Positions 47,240 to 58,698 of a stretch of DNA of 64,000 nt are shown piece by piece. The stretch's first letter is position 1; every line of letters begins with the position of its first letter. Below the pieces are notes generated by a model that saw nothing but the letters and a program-made list of their open reading frames with translations, was not told the DNA's origin and did no database searches. A program made the translations under genes and the position numbers. The DNA comes from Hemibagrus wyckioides (taxonomy: Eukaryota; Chordata; Actinopteri; Siluriformes; Bagridae), in contig NC_080717.1 of the NCBI RefSeq assembly GCF_019097595.1, positions 24,422,876 to 24,486,875 of the forward strand, in the 5' to 3' direction.

Positions 47240-48499
47240 GCATGATAATCTTCTCTAGAGCGAATATCTGAATGTTGTTATTTCTGTATCCAGCAGATGA
47301 ACAGATTAGATGTTGGACACTGATCAGAGCAGCTGAAGGTCACTGCAAGGTCACAGATCTGAAACAGTTTGTTGAATATCTGCAGGATATTTCTGGTGTA
47401 CGATTCAGTAAAAGTAGAACTCGACTCCACGCTGCCTGCTTCTTCTACTCGTTTATTTCATGTTATGAGACATGACAAGGTGAAGGAACTTTACGTGAAA
47501 TAAAAAGATCCGGAAGACGAAGGCGAGTCCTTTCCTTTGAACTATGACTTCTTGTGTGGAACATGTGCTGCTCTGCAGCTGAACGCATTACTGCCTGCAG
47601 GTTTAACATCATCAGCTTCCTCACAGAAGGATGAGATTTTATTTAGATATAAAAGCCTCTAATAAGAAAAACCCAAACCAAACCAGCATTTTATTCAATT
47701 TTCTCCTTTTGGCAGAGAATCTATCGCTGACGGATGCGGAGCAACAGTTCCCTAATGGAATCATTTGTCCTGCTGTCCGGCTGCTTTGTTTTAAAAAGTG
47801 TTCATCTTCCCTTCGCTCTTTGCTTCACTTTTCCGTGGCTCTCTATCGGCAGATGGATCTCTGGATGGCCTTCAGGGGAAAGCTGCAGAACTCGGAAACA
47901 GCTCAGATGCCCAGAAATACAATATTTATTAACCGCCGCCCCAAAAACATTCAGCGTACGGATGGACATATTGTATGTTTCTGTATGTGCGCTGAGCTTT
48001 TGGAGCAGAACAGAGAGATATTCCTGCTGAAAGACATGAAGGAACTCAGTCTGTACAAGAGGAAGCCGGAGTAGAGGAATTAAACACTGCTGATTTAATC
48101 AAATCACACGCTGAGAACAGCTCAGACCCACTGCTGAGTAATAACCGCACCATGTGCCGTGTTTTCCAGGGTTTAATACACACAGGGAATTCCCGATAAC
48201 CTTCAGGGGCGGAATTTCAGGAATGTGAAGTTTTTGTTGTTGTGGATGTTGTGGTTTTAGTTCACTCTTCAACTCAATCGCCCCATTCCTCCTTCCCATG
48301 AAATAAACATGGCCCCAGACTCGAAAAAGGATCGAAGCTTCTGCCTGGAGAAAAATCAACCATGTCTTTCTCTTCCACCTCAGAGCGTCTCGGCTCTTCA
48401 ATCAATTAAATGTGCAACAGCGTTCCGGAAAACGCTCCGTCAGCAACCTGCAGCTCACATCACCACCACCACTACATCTGTAACACTGCAGCACAGAAT
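47240..48499. other. Unique intronic block with a 147-codon open frame
   Basis: Repeat-free sequence. A + strand open frame at 47631-48074 has ordinary amino-acid composition (starts MRFYLDIKASNKK, ends LYKRKPE), but no domain, signal peptide or splice context that I recognise. Another + frame over 47734-48030 is open as well. I regard it as non-coding; the block may be a conserved non-coding element. Confidence 0.4.
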
Positions 48500-48776
48500 G
48501 AACCACTGCCCTCAGAACCAGCTCTCAGAACCACTGCTCAGAACCAGCTCTCAGAACCACTGCTCAGAACCAGCTCTCAGAACCACTGCCCTCAGAACCA
48601 GCTCTCAGAACCACTGCTCAGAACCAGCACTCAGAACCACTGCTCAGAACCAGCTCTCAGAACCACTGCTCAGAACCAGCACTCAGAACCACTGCTCAGA
48701 ACCAGCACTCAGAACCACTGCTCAGAACCAGCTCTCAGAACCACTGCCCTCAGAACCAGCTCTCAGAACCACATTC
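48500..48776. repeat. 26-bp tandem repeat
   Basis: Units of CTCTCAGAACCACTGCTCAG then AACCAG, made of two similar halves (CAGAACCACTGC / CAGAACCAGCTC), about ten copies, some with a 2-bp insertion (CTGCCCTC). Confidence 0.94.
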
Positions 48777-48827
48777 CTTCATTTTTCTTTCTTTCTTCCT
48801 CTCATCTCCTGCTTTTTTAGATTAGCC

Positions 48828-48866
48828 TTCCTTCCTTCCCTCCCTCCCTCCCTCCCTCCATCCATC
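48828..48866. repeat. (TTCC)n / (CTCC)n / (ATCC)n
   Basis: Short pyrimidine tetranucleotide tract. A (CTC)n run follows at 48968-48993. Confidence 0.85.
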
Positions 48867-49099
48867 CACCCATTCATCCTTTCTTTATCTATTCTCTTCT
48901 TGTTTCTGATTTTCTCCCCGCCTTCTTTTTTTCAGTCTGAGAGTAAACCTTCTACCCTTTGTGTTACTCCCCCTCCTCCTCCTCCTCCTCCTCCTTCACT
49001 CCCTCTCTGTGTTTCTGGATGTGTTTAGAGCAGATAATCTGTTCATTCTGAATAATAATATTTGTACTTGCTTACAATCATACACTGGATATGTAGAAG

Positions 49100-49445
49100 A
49101 GGGATTTTACACACACAAACACACACACACACACAGTGTAGATCCTGGAGGAGCTGCTCCTCAGTGGAACAGTGAGCGGAGAGGGCAGGTAGGTACAGTA
49201 GGTGAGCTCGGTCTCATTCTCGAAGCTTATTCCAGGTTGTAAAATGAGGCGGATGTATCCGAACGTCCTGCCGCGTATCCTCTGATCATCCGCAGGCTTT
49301 AACTGAACTTAAAAGGAATTTTTAACACATCCTGCAGCGAGTGTGTGAACAGCGTAACCTCGGAAATGAAGTTCAGCAAAGCGAGAAGCGAGCTCGTCTC
49401 CTTTACTGAACAAAAGAGACGAATAACGGCTCTGACACATTGCAG

Positions 49446-49480
<35 letters not shown>

Positions 49481-49790
49481 TCCTCAAATATAAGGATTTC
49501 TTGGAGGGAGAAAGCCTTTTTTCCCATTTTCAGTGAGAGCCCTGCTGTCAGATTTAAGATGGTAATAATGGAATCTCACAGCGAGCCCTTGGAGAAAGTT
49601 TGACTTGCCGAAGAGACGAGTGGAATACGAATTAGCAGAATGGGATTTTTACACACACACACACACACAATCTGAGAGCTGGACAGATGACTGACGAGAT
49701 GGTGTGTCTCAAAACAACGAGTTCAACCTTCAACCAACGAGACGAAATGAGGACAAAACAACGTCTAGCCAATTTACAAACACTCCAGGC

Positions 49791-49826
<36 letters not shown>

Positions 49827-50030
49827 CATTGCTTTACTTTGCTTTTCTTTCACTGCAGGAGCAGATTAAAGTTATTCACGCCTCGTTTCATCTGAACAGC
49901 TTTCATTCATGGGCCGGGATGAGAAGCGGAGGAATAATGTGAACTCACAACTCTACAAGCCGGGTTTCTTCCCTGACATAAGAAGCATAAGAAGAAGTCC
50001 TGAGAAGATTCAGCTTCAACACACACACAC
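49100..50030. other. Unique sequence with CA/TG tracts
   Basis: (CA)n at 49118-49136, 49450-49476, 49651-49668 and 50020-50033, and (TG)n at 49795-49824. The sequence between is unique and non-coding by appearance. Confidence 0.6.
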
Positions 50031-50062
50031 ACAATAATTATTAAAAAAATAAGCAAGCAGCG

Positions 50063-50524
50063 TATTCGGGGGCCAAGCACCAAAACTCACTGAGCCACAC
50101 AATCACAAACCATTGGTATGCAGTTTCACTCATGATGTGTGTGTTCTGACCAGAGATTCTGACAGTGGACAGTGGTGACCTTTCTGTGTTGAACAGGAAG
50201 TACACCTGAATGTCAGGTGTTGGTGTGTGTTCAGTCACTCAACAATCTGTGAATTTAGCACAAATTCTTCAGACGATAAGGACCAAAAAAGGTACAGTTC
50301 TTGACCACAAGGTGGTGCAGCTACAGAAATCCTTTGGCACATTCTGGGTGTGGTCCTGGACATCCGGTGTGGTCAGAATGTTCCTTGGACCATTCACAAT
50401 CAGTGTGCTGAATTTCACAACTTTTTACCGGGTGGTTCTACGGGCTGCCATAGACACCCTGACCCTCACCAGAGGAAGAGGAAGAAGAAGGTTAGCATGA
50501 CAACACCTTCAGTGTTTGGCCCCC

Positions 50525-50527
<3 letters not shown>
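50063..50527. mobile_element. Possible short TIR element ending in (TAA)n
   Basis: The left end TATTCGGGGGCCAAGCAC and the right end (reverse complement ATTAGGGGGCCAAACAC) form an imperfect inverted repeat of about 16 bp around 465 bp of non-coding sequence. The right end is followed by a long AAT microsatellite. The similar TGTCCCCCTAATGATAATAA at 52740 may be another copy's end. Superfamily unknown. Confidence 0.5.

Positions 50528-50582
<55 letters not shown>
50525..50582. repeat. (AAT)n microsatellite
   Basis: About 19 AAT units directly after the GGCCCCCT terminus. Confidence 0.95.
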
Positions 50583-50599
50583 TTAACCTTATCTTTCTG

Positions 50600-50723
50600 T
50601 CTCTCTCTATTCGATCCTGCCTCATGCTCCCTATTCCATTCTGTATCCCCTCTTCCTCTTTCATCCTCTCATTTCTTTCTATCTCTCTCCCTCTCTCTCT
50701 AATCCTGTGTTTCCCTTTTCTAT

Positions 50724-50770
<47 letters not shown>

Positions 50771-50805
50771 TTAATTCTTTCTGTCTCTCATGCCCCCTTT
50801 TCTGT

Positions 50806-50903
<98 letters not shown>

Positions 50904-51068
50904 ATCACCCTCTTTCTCGTTCTGTTGATCTCTCTCTCTCTCTCTCTCTCTCTATTTAATCTATCTCTCATGCTCCCTATTCCATTCTGTATCCCCTCTT
51001 CCTCTTTCATCCTCTCATTTCTTTCTATCTCTCTCCCTCTCTCTCTAATCCTATCGGTTTCCCTTTTC

Positions 51069-51102
<34 letters not shown>

Positions 51103-51180
51103 TTAATTCTATCTGTCTCTCATGTCCCCTTTTCTGTTCTTTCTCTATCTATCTATCATCACCCTCTTTCTCGTTCTGTT

Positions 51181-51227
<47 letters not shown>

Positions 51228-51351
51228 TTAATCTATCTCTCATGCTCCCTATTCCATTCTGTATCCCCTCTTCCTCTTTTATCCTCTCATTTCTTTCTAT
51301 CTCTCTCCCTCTCTCTCTAATCCTATCTGTTTCTTTGTTTCCCTTTTCTAT

Positions 51352-51384
<33 letters not shown>

Positions 51385-51443
51385 ATTTAATTCTATATGT
51401 CTCTTCCATTCTGTATCCTCTCTTCCTTCTACTCTCTGCCTTT

Positions 51444-51488
<45 letters not shown>

Positions 51489-51490
51489 CT
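50600..51490. repeat. Three tandem copies of a pyrimidine-rich block
   Basis: CATGCTCCCTATTCCATTCT begins three successive blocks at about 50623, 50969 and 51241. Each contains CTGTATCCCCTCTTCCTCTT, a TC tract and (in the first two) an ATCT tract followed by ATCACCCTCTTTCTCGTTCT. Block length differs mainly through the TC and ATCT runs, the longest being ATCT at 50808-50903. Confidence 0.92.
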
Positions 51491-51869
51491 CTGTTTTATT
51501 GCCTGGCAGAGTGCTGCATGGTGCTGAATGCAGAACAGCGGAACCAGACGACATGGAGAGTGTGAATGTAAACAGCTGACGCTCCATCCAGCCGTAACGC
51601 GCTGGCAGGCTCGTCCGCCCCCCCACCCCCTCCTTCCAGTCCTTTCTTTTCCTGTTTCCACTTCTTTAATTTCAGTATCCACCAGTGTTACCAGCATAAT
51701 CTGCTTTTAATTAACAGTGCAAAAAAAAAAGAGAAAGATCTCATCACTTATAAAAACAGTGAACAGGAACGTGGAAGAGGGGAGGAGGGAGGAGGGGTGA
51801 GGAATCAGGGAGAAAGAGAACAAGTGGAGAGGTTGTTGAGCCAGAGGAACTGAAACAAATACAACACAC

Positions 51870-51896
51870 TGACACACACACACACACACACACACA
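51870..51896. repeat. (CA)n microsatellite
   Basis: About 12 CA units within unique sequence (51500-52400). Confidence 0.9.
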
Positions 51897-52401
51897 AACT
51901 GCATTTCCTTGCAGCAATGGAGAAAGTAAAGGGAAGTGAATGGAGATGGCAAAATGCCAAGAATGGAAAAACAATCATGGCCACTCGCGCTCTGTTAGAA
52001 TGAGGTTCATTCATTTATACTCAGGTTTATACACAAAATGCTAAAAAACACTTCAAATCAAACACCTCAGAGACAAAAGCAGCAGCCATACCTCAGATTT
52101 CAGAACAGTGTGTCATTTATTTTCACGTTAACATCTGATTGTTTTTCTGCCACAGACGCTGTGATCGAAGCCCCGTTCGGATGGGATTGTTTTCGGATGT
52201 TTCAATACAAACTGCTTGTTGTTAGCAGGAGTGGTCACATGACCATGAAAGGTATGTTAGCTGTACCGGGATTTAAACCGAAATCCACTTAAAATATCTT
52301 CAGCTTCCAGGGAGTCCAGGGAGGTCTGGCCTTTATATTTTGGACACAGTTCACACATTATGACTATAAAACTACTTCAAAGATTAGGCCAAAAAAGAGT
52401 G

Positions 52402-52413
52402 TTGGCAGAAGAA

Positions 52414-52445
<32 letters not shown>

Positions 52446-52488
52446 AGATGAAAAAGAAGAAGATGAAGAAGATAAAGAAGATAAAGAA

Positions 52489-52520
<32 letters not shown>

Positions 52521-52735
52521 AGAAGAAGATGAAAAATAAGAAGTAGAAAAAGATAACAAAGAAGAAAAATAAGAAGATGATGATGATGAAGAAGAAGTAG
52601 AAGTACAACAAGAAGAAGAAAAAGAAGGAGAAGAAAAAGAAGATGAAGAAGATGAAAAAGAAGAAGATGAAGATAAAGAAGAAAAAGAAGAAGAAGACAA
52701 AGATGATGAAGAAGAAGAAGTAAAAGAAGAAGAAG
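52402..52735. repeat. (GAA)n purine tract
   Basis: Over 330 bp of almost pure purine on + (GAAGAA with GAT, GGA and AAA variants). Mirror-repeat GAA tracts of this kind can form triplex DNA. Stop-free minus frames (Leu, Ser or Phe runs) are artefacts. Confidence 0.95.
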
Positions 52736-52789
52736 CGCTTGTCCCCCTAATGATAATAACAACACTGTCTTTTTATATATACTGCTTTC

Positions 52790-52885
52790 CTTTAATTGAA
52801 CTCAATTCAATTCAATTTTATTTGTTTAGTGCTTTTAACAATAAACATTGTCTCAAAGAACCTTCCAGAACTATAAAAATTTACA
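52790..52885 (+). repeat. Common fish interspersed repeat fragment
   Basis: CAATTCAATTCAATTTTATT followed by TGTTTAGTGCTTTTAACAAT and CATTGTCTCAAAGAACCTTC is a widespread fish repeat motif, here truncated and somewhat diverged. Recognition is from memory of the motif. Confidence 0.6.
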
Positions 52886-53261
52886 ATAAAATTTTATTTT
52901 ATTTTTTTCAATCCAGAGTGTCTGCTGTGGCATCTAATATCACCTTTAAGACAAGTCCATGGTTTATATCCCATTATTAAATTAATAATCAAGCACTGTT
53001 TACTGGCCCAGGTCTCTACACCAAGTGTCATAATGTTTCAAGAGACTTACAGTAAATGAAAGGAGACGATGACATATTAAATAAATAAATGTGGAGGTTT
53101 TTGGCTTTGAACTGCATTAGAGCAGTGAAATTTATTCTGACAGACCTCATGTGTAATATTCATTTTGGATGCACAAATATCCCAGTATTGGCGGTTCAGT
53201 GGTAGGGCTCATCTGCCATGTTCAAGACCCAGGTCCAGTTCAGAAATACACACACACACAC

Positions 53262-53450
53262 TTGGCAGAGATATCTTAGCGGTTAAGGTTCTGTGATCAG
53301 AAGGCTACAAGTTCAAATCCCACAACTGCCAGAAAGCCACTGGCAGACTGCTGATCCAAGCCCTTAGCCTTCAGCTGCTCAGCTACGCTTGGACTGGATT
53401 CTGTCTCACTGGATAAAAGTGAAGCATCTGCCAAATGACTACATGCAATG
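53262..53450 (+). mobile_element. tRNA-related SINE fragment
   Basis: A-box-like ATATCTTAGCGGTTAAGGTT and B-box-like GTTCAAATCC (53311-53320) precede CTGGATAAAAGTGAAGCATC and TGCCAAATGACTACATGCAA, a typical 3' end of fish tRNA-derived SINEs. The stretch just before it (53190-53250, GGCGGTTCAGTGGTAGGGCT) looks like the start of another copy. No clear target duplication was found. Confidence 0.6.
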
Positions 53451-53929
53451 TAGGAGTAGACTATATTAAGAAGAAGACAGAAATGTGATGGCAGCCAAAG
53501 CTGCCAATGCCGTCAAAAAAGAATGATAGTGACAGACGAAGTGAAAACTAACATTGCAGCCAAATCATTTCCTCACCAGTTAAAGCCACCAAGATTCAAA
53601 GGAATTGACGGAGAGATAAGAGAGTAAAAATGGAGCTCAAACCAAAGCTGAGCTAACTATGAAACCTTCACATTGCATTCCTGGTCTAAACCTCTGACAG
53701 ATTCTAATCTTTAGCCAGCTGGCTAATGAAATACCAATTTGTCCAATTTGTAGAAGTTCTAACATCCGAGTGTGATTTACTTTGGATTTTTCAAGAATTA
53801 AACTGGAATTAAAGCTGTGGGTGGTAACTCTCACCTCAGCCAGAATAAAGACATTTGGGGAACTTTGCAAACAGAGAGCTAGGATTCTGTGAAACTAAAG
53901 AAAAGAGGAAATGAAGAATCTCGAGAGCC

Positions 53930-54770
53930 AGGGACCTAGATAACCAAGGAACCATGCCATGAAACCAAAGAAACAGAGATCCAGCTAATCAATTATCTTG
54001 GAAACAAGGTACTTAGCAAACCAAGAATACCAGGGAATCAGACATCTGGGGCCTAGGTGAGCAATCTAGTAGGAAACAATGGAAATCCTAAGAACCAGAA
54101 ACAAACCAAAGAAACCAAGGGTCCAGGGAAATAGAAACTTAGTAGACACAGTACCAAGGAACTAGGGAACCAAAAACATATCAAAGCAAACCAAGAATCC
54201 AAGTACATAAGTAAATAAATAAATAAATAAATAAACAGTTTTTAGTCTGATGGTATCCTAAGCCTGTGACCTGTTGAACCGGTGAACCTTGGAACCTTAG
54301 AGAACTAAGGAAACCAAAGCACTGAAGAGCCAGAGACCAAGGTAACCAAGAAAATAAGAAAACATATAGTCATGGAACCAACAGCTAGAAACCTTGGGAA
54401 ATAATAAACAAAGAACCAGAGATCTATGCAGGAAAGTTAAACCAAAGAACCAGAACCACGAACTGGGAAAGCACATACCTATGGAACCAACAACACCAAA
54501 CATCCAGAGAGCCTAGGAGAACTGTGTAACCGGAGATCCAAGGAACCAAATAAACATGGAGCCAGAGGATCATTGACATAGATAACGAAGGAAATAAGAA
54601 ATCAAACATAGAAACTAAAACCTCACAGAACCAGAGTGCCAGAGTCAAGGATAATGAATTAATCAGAAATCCAGATACTATAAAACAAAGCTAACCAAGA
54701 ACCACTGACGGAGGTAACCAGGGAACCCAAAGAACGACCCAAAACCCAATCCAACCTACATCACCAGATC
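53930..54770. repeat. Degenerate GAACCA-rich region
   Basis: Loose repetition of AGGAACCAAAGAAACCA-like motifs every 10-20 bp without a fixed unit length, broken by an AAAT run at 54207-54234. A similar texture returns at 55550-56345. It looks like an old, diverged minisatellite. Confidence 0.55.
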
Positions 54771-54870
54771 TAAAGTATCATTGTAAAAGACAACAAAAAA
54801 TAATAATGCATATTATTATACTTCTTCTTCATGCTGAGCCTCACGCTGAGGCTGTTTACACACTTCTTAC

Positions 54871-54973
54871 CTTTCATGCCGAACTTGGAGTGCCTGCCGT
54901 ATTTGTTAATGAGGACAAACATGACGAGGAGGAGGACGCCGGCAAAGCCAGCCAAGCCCACTGCAATCGACAC
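54871..54973 (-). CDS. ntrk3: ntrk3 exon: transmembrane segment
   Basis: This 103-bp exon (phase 0 in, phase 1 out; acceptor TTTGTAG, donor GTAAGA) encodes the single membrane-spanning helix and the start of the cytoplasmic part. The hydrophobic run is VSIAVGLAGFAGVLLLVMFV, ending in LINKYGRHSKFGMKG, where basic residues mark the inner face. Mammalian TrkC has VSIAVGLAAFACVLL and INKYGRRSKFGMKG here. The next exon lies 35,285 bp away, the largest intron in the window. The last base supplies the G of the glycine codon that is completed by the juxtamembrane exon at 19585. Confidence 0.97.
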
Positions 54974-57900
54974 CTACAAACACACACACACAAACACAAA
55001 CACACACACACTTTAATGGTTTTTTTTTTGATACCACAATCCAAGTTTTATGGAGGCAAATTATTCTAATTATCTAAAGAAAAGCCTTGAGAATGCAGGA
55101 AACAAACAATGGCCAATTTATTCAAATTATAATCGAGGCCATCTTACAGACAACACTCAGGCACATGTGAGAAATTTGTGAAACAGATTTTTTGGAGAAA
55201 TGAAGCTGCTCCATCTAATCAACATGGACGTGTTGAAGTAAACTCCCACGTGAGCACTCCACAAACCTCTGCACTATGTGTCCAGTGCAGAACGCTTCTG
55301 TTTTTTAGTTCCATGAAACTCGAGATTCAGGGGCTCTGGGTTACATTTAAATTTATTTGTTTTTTCCGAAGCTTTTACCCAAACGAGCTTACAAGTGAGT
55401 CAGAGATCTGCAGTTAAGGTCCTCGCTCAAGAGTCCAAAAGTAACCTCCTGATCAGATTAGTCATAAATTTGTGAAAATTTACAGCAGATGAGGTCATCA
55501 CCAGCATGTTGATGTTTTTATCCAAAATACAAGGCCATGGGTCTAATGAAATAGAAGGGAAACAGAGAAAAACTATGAAGAAGTATGAAATCATCACAAA
55601 CTAGAAATAAAGGAACCGGGAAACAAGGGAAGGAAGAATTAATGGAAATATGTAACTAGCAAAATAAGACGAACCAGAAACCAGGGATTTGTGAAACTAT
55701 GAAGGTACTTTAACTGAAAACACGACACTACTGTAAAGGGAACCAGAAATTCATCCGGAGAACGATATCACCGGAAAGCCATGAACATAGCTAACATTTG
55801 GATCTAGAAAGATTCAAGTGACAAAAGAACCTGCAGTTCTTTAGCTCCTGAGGGGTCTGGTCATTAATACCAAGTTGGACTCAGGTAAACCAGGTGAAGA
55901 AGGGTGATGTGGGTGGAGCTAAAATAGTGCTGACTATCCACTGGTCAAGCACATTCATGTATCAAGTGTCCAGAGTAGTGGTCCAGCACAATAATCTTCA
56001 ATAGAAGGCTAGTATAGTGAAAGCCTTTTTCTTTCTGTTTGGTTCTAGATAACATACACAAAGATCCATAGAACCAGAGAAAGTGGGAACCAACAAACTA
56101 TGAAAAAAATATTTCAAGAAAGGAACAAAGGAGGAACAAAGGAACTAATGAAAAAACGAAACAGAAAACAATCCAGGAGGGAACTACACAACAGAGAACC
56201 AGCTTAAATACCAGGTGAAGAGAAAACTACGTACCGAGGGATTTGAGAAAACAGAGAATTGTTATGAAACAGTGAACTGAGGAACCAGAGAAAACTATGA
56301 GAAGTACACATCATGAGGACCCAAGGAACCTGAAGAACCATTATGCAAGTCGAAAACCCGGGCCTTTAAGGACACGACAGTCTCGTCTTTAATTTCACTC
56401 AGCACATTCACAAACCTCAATGTTGTGCATTTTCACACATGACCCACAAACATTTGAGATGAAGCACCTGAAGGTCTTCAGTTTAGTTACTTTTTGACCT
56501 TTTGCACTGAAACAAGAGAACTCGAGGTCACGTATCCAGGCTAAGATTTTGTCCATAATCAAGAATTCCCTTCAACAGTGTCATTTGTTCCAAGACCACG
56601 GCTTAATCCGTGTCCAGAATAGCTCTGAGTCGCTGCGTAATCCTGTGCAAAAACAAATCGGAAAATAAATGGAGGGTAAAAAATAAAAAAAATAAAAAAA
56701 AAACAACAAAAAAGCGCAATGCAGAGAGTGCTTCATCATCCCTCAGAAAGACTGAAATAAGCGAACACGTTCACAACGATAAGGCTAACGGTGACAGGAT
56801 TTCTGCCCCAAAGACCGTATTACTAAACACACACACACACACACACAGTAAGAGTGTGAGAGGATTAGCCTGACTTCCAGACCGTTTCTATAAAGACATT
56901 TTCATGCTCCAATCCGTGGACAAACAAGATTTAACGAACTTTCCCTCCACGGTTGATGGAGCAGCAAAGTGGCATGAAACTTTTATTACTCCACTTTTTC
57001 TTTTTCCATAAACAGACTTTAATAAGATGTCTGGAATATTCAGATTGCAGCTGCGAACACAAAACCGGACAGAAGAAATATTTCTCTCGCTCGAAGACAC
57101 GGTGCGGATTTGGAGAGATATTCGGCGCATCCATCTGGATCTTTTTAACTTTGATTTATTTATTCATTTATTTTGTCATTTTTTTATTATGTGCTTTGTA
57201 TTCCTGTTGATCCGGTAATCATGAACATTGCATTATAAGAGTATCCTGTTTCCACTTCACGCAGCAGAGGCTAAGAAATAAAAAAAAATAGTGTTGTAGC
57301 AGATTTGCGACGGGTAAACATGTTCTTGCTCGAGCACAAAGACAAACAAATCAGCTAAGCGTTTTGTCTAAACACTGCCCTGACAACGCAGAATAAGGTG
57401 TAAAAATCCCAAGTCAAATAAAAGCAGACAAAAAACCCCACAATAAAGCCATCCGAAGTAAAAAGCCCTGTCTATAATTAAGACCCCCGAACGCTCAGAG
57501 GCTCGGCTCCCCGAACGCGTTGCTATTAAAAACCTCCCTAATCTCTATCTAGCCAATTACAACACAACCATGAGCTAAATTACATTTTTAAGAAGCCGTA
57601 AAACAAGCAGGCTACAAAAGGACGAGGGAGGGGAAAAAAGAAAAAGAACACTTTAAAGAGGATTAAACTCCAGCTACTTAACAAGTCTCTCTCCAGGTTT
57701 ATCCGTCTACCTGTGTGGGTTTTTGTTTAACGTCCAGCGAAAGCCAAAAAAAAAAAGACATGAATACTGTGCTTTACTACAGCCGCTGGTATAGATAATT
57801 AATCAACAGCTTCTGACCAATCAGAATCCAGAACTCAGCAGTGCTGTGTGGTGTGTTTATTTATGTTCAGCAGACATCCCGAGGACGCCATGTACCGTAT

Positions 57901-58046
57901 CTGCTAATAAAGGCATTTGGAACTGAAGTCAAAGAAATGAATAAAACTCCGACCCAGAACTCAGATCTTATTCCAGATACATAAATGACGTTTACAGTTT
58001 TATTCTCTGCTTCAGAATAAATGTTGTGTAATGAGCACACTCTCAC
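54974..58046 (-). other. ntrk3 intron (stalk / transmembrane exons)
   Basis: A 3,073-bp intron. It begins (transcript end) with a CA tract at 54979-55010, then a degenerate fish repeat fragment at 55340-55440 (CCGAAGCTTTTACCC, CTTACAAGTGAG, CCTCGCTCAAGAGTCC), GAACCA-rich sequence at 55550-56345, and unique sequence to 58046. The part 57360-57620 is ordered and repeat-free. The motif TCTGACCAATCAGAATCCAG at 57812 belongs to the dispersed repeat family. Confidence 0.7.
55550..56345. repeat. Second degenerate GAACCA-rich region
   Basis: Same loose AGGAACCAGAGAA texture as 53930-54770, on the other side of the transmembrane exon. No fixed period. Confidence 0.5.
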
Positions 58047-58132
58047 CCCGAACGTGTCCTCGTCAGGACGGTGTGTAACAGCGATGGTGGGAGTCAGACT
58101 CGGACTCACGGGGGAGTGAGCTGAGGGGTGAA
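58047..58132 (-). CDS. ntrk3: ntrk3 exon: extracellular juxtamembrane stalk
   Basis: This 86-bp exon (phase 1 in, phase 0 out; acceptor GTTCACAG, donor GTGAGA) encodes the Pro/Ser/Thr-rich stalk between the ligand-binding domain and the membrane. It completes a Val codon and reads HPSAHSPVSPSL, then TPTIAVTHRPDEDTFG. This aligns with mammalian TrkC (VSPTPPITVTHKPEEDTFG) and is the clearest extracellular evidence for TrkC over TrkA and TrkB. In this family the stalk spaces the receptor off the membrane and is where ectodomain shedding occurs. It follows the microexon after 1.8 kb and precedes the transmembrane exon by 3.1 kb. A CAG (CTCAG) 12 nt inside the exon could serve as an alternative phase-1 acceptor. 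Confidence 0.94.
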
Positions 58133-58273
58133 CTGTGAACACACACACACATCATCATCATCATCATCAGCCTCAGTCTACATATACATTTAATCAAACT
58201 GTGTAATATATACTTGGATGTGTCTGCATGGGAAACAATAGAATGGTTAATAAAGCAATCAATCTATCAGCAT

Positions 58274-58500
58274 GTCTGTCTGTCTGTCTGTCTGTCTGTG
58301 TATCATACTATCTGTTTATCCACCTATCTGTTTGTCTATTCAAGACACCTATCTGTTGATCCACATGTCTGTCTTTGTTGTATATTCAACTGTCTGTCCA
58401 TCTGTCTGTCTGTCTCTGACTCTATCTCTGTTTGTCCCTCTGTATTTGACAGTTTGTCTTTCTATCCGTATGACTCTGTCTGTCTGTCTGTCTGCCCAGA
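58274..58500. repeat. (TCTG)n array, left part
   Basis: Imperfect TCTG tetranucleotides. The same repeat resumes at 59450, so the transposon at 58699-59439 split it. The segment GTATATTTTTCTATCTACCT occurs both at 58517 and 59679, showing duplication across the insertion. Confidence 0.9.
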
Positions 58501-58698
58501 CTGATTACAAAGACTAGTATATTTTTCTATCTACCTGTCAGTCTATCTTCCTCGCTGTCTATCTGTCTATTTGTGTGTGTGTGTGCGTGTGTGTGTGTGT
58601 TCACTGTCTGTCTGTCCAATAGCCTGTCCAGTCATCTTACTGCTTGTCTATCTCTCTGTCCACCTACTTTGTTGTGTGTCTATCCACCTGTGCATATA

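Larger units (their letters stand above)
19586..54870 (-). other. ntrk3 intron between transmembrane and juxtamembrane exons (35.3 kb)
   Basis: The largest intron in the window. It holds most of the transposons and minisatellites listed separately. Stretches without repeats that look like ordinary or possibly conserved non-coding DNA include 19636-20890, 22500-23125, 28560-29060, 35830-36490, 38220-39780, 40640-42080, 43280-44330, 44560-45840 and 47250-48490. No nested gene is convincing on either strand. Confidence 0.75.

Noticed and set aside
46599..47271. Cys/Leu/Ser-rich + frames of over 200 codons
   Set aside because: Translation of TCTG/CAGT tetranucleotide repeats.
47631..48074. 147-codon + strand open frame with ordinary amino-acid composition
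   Set aside because: No recognisable domain or splice context, a second frame of similar openness overlaps it, and it lies inside an ntrk3 intron. Kept only as a possible non-coding element.
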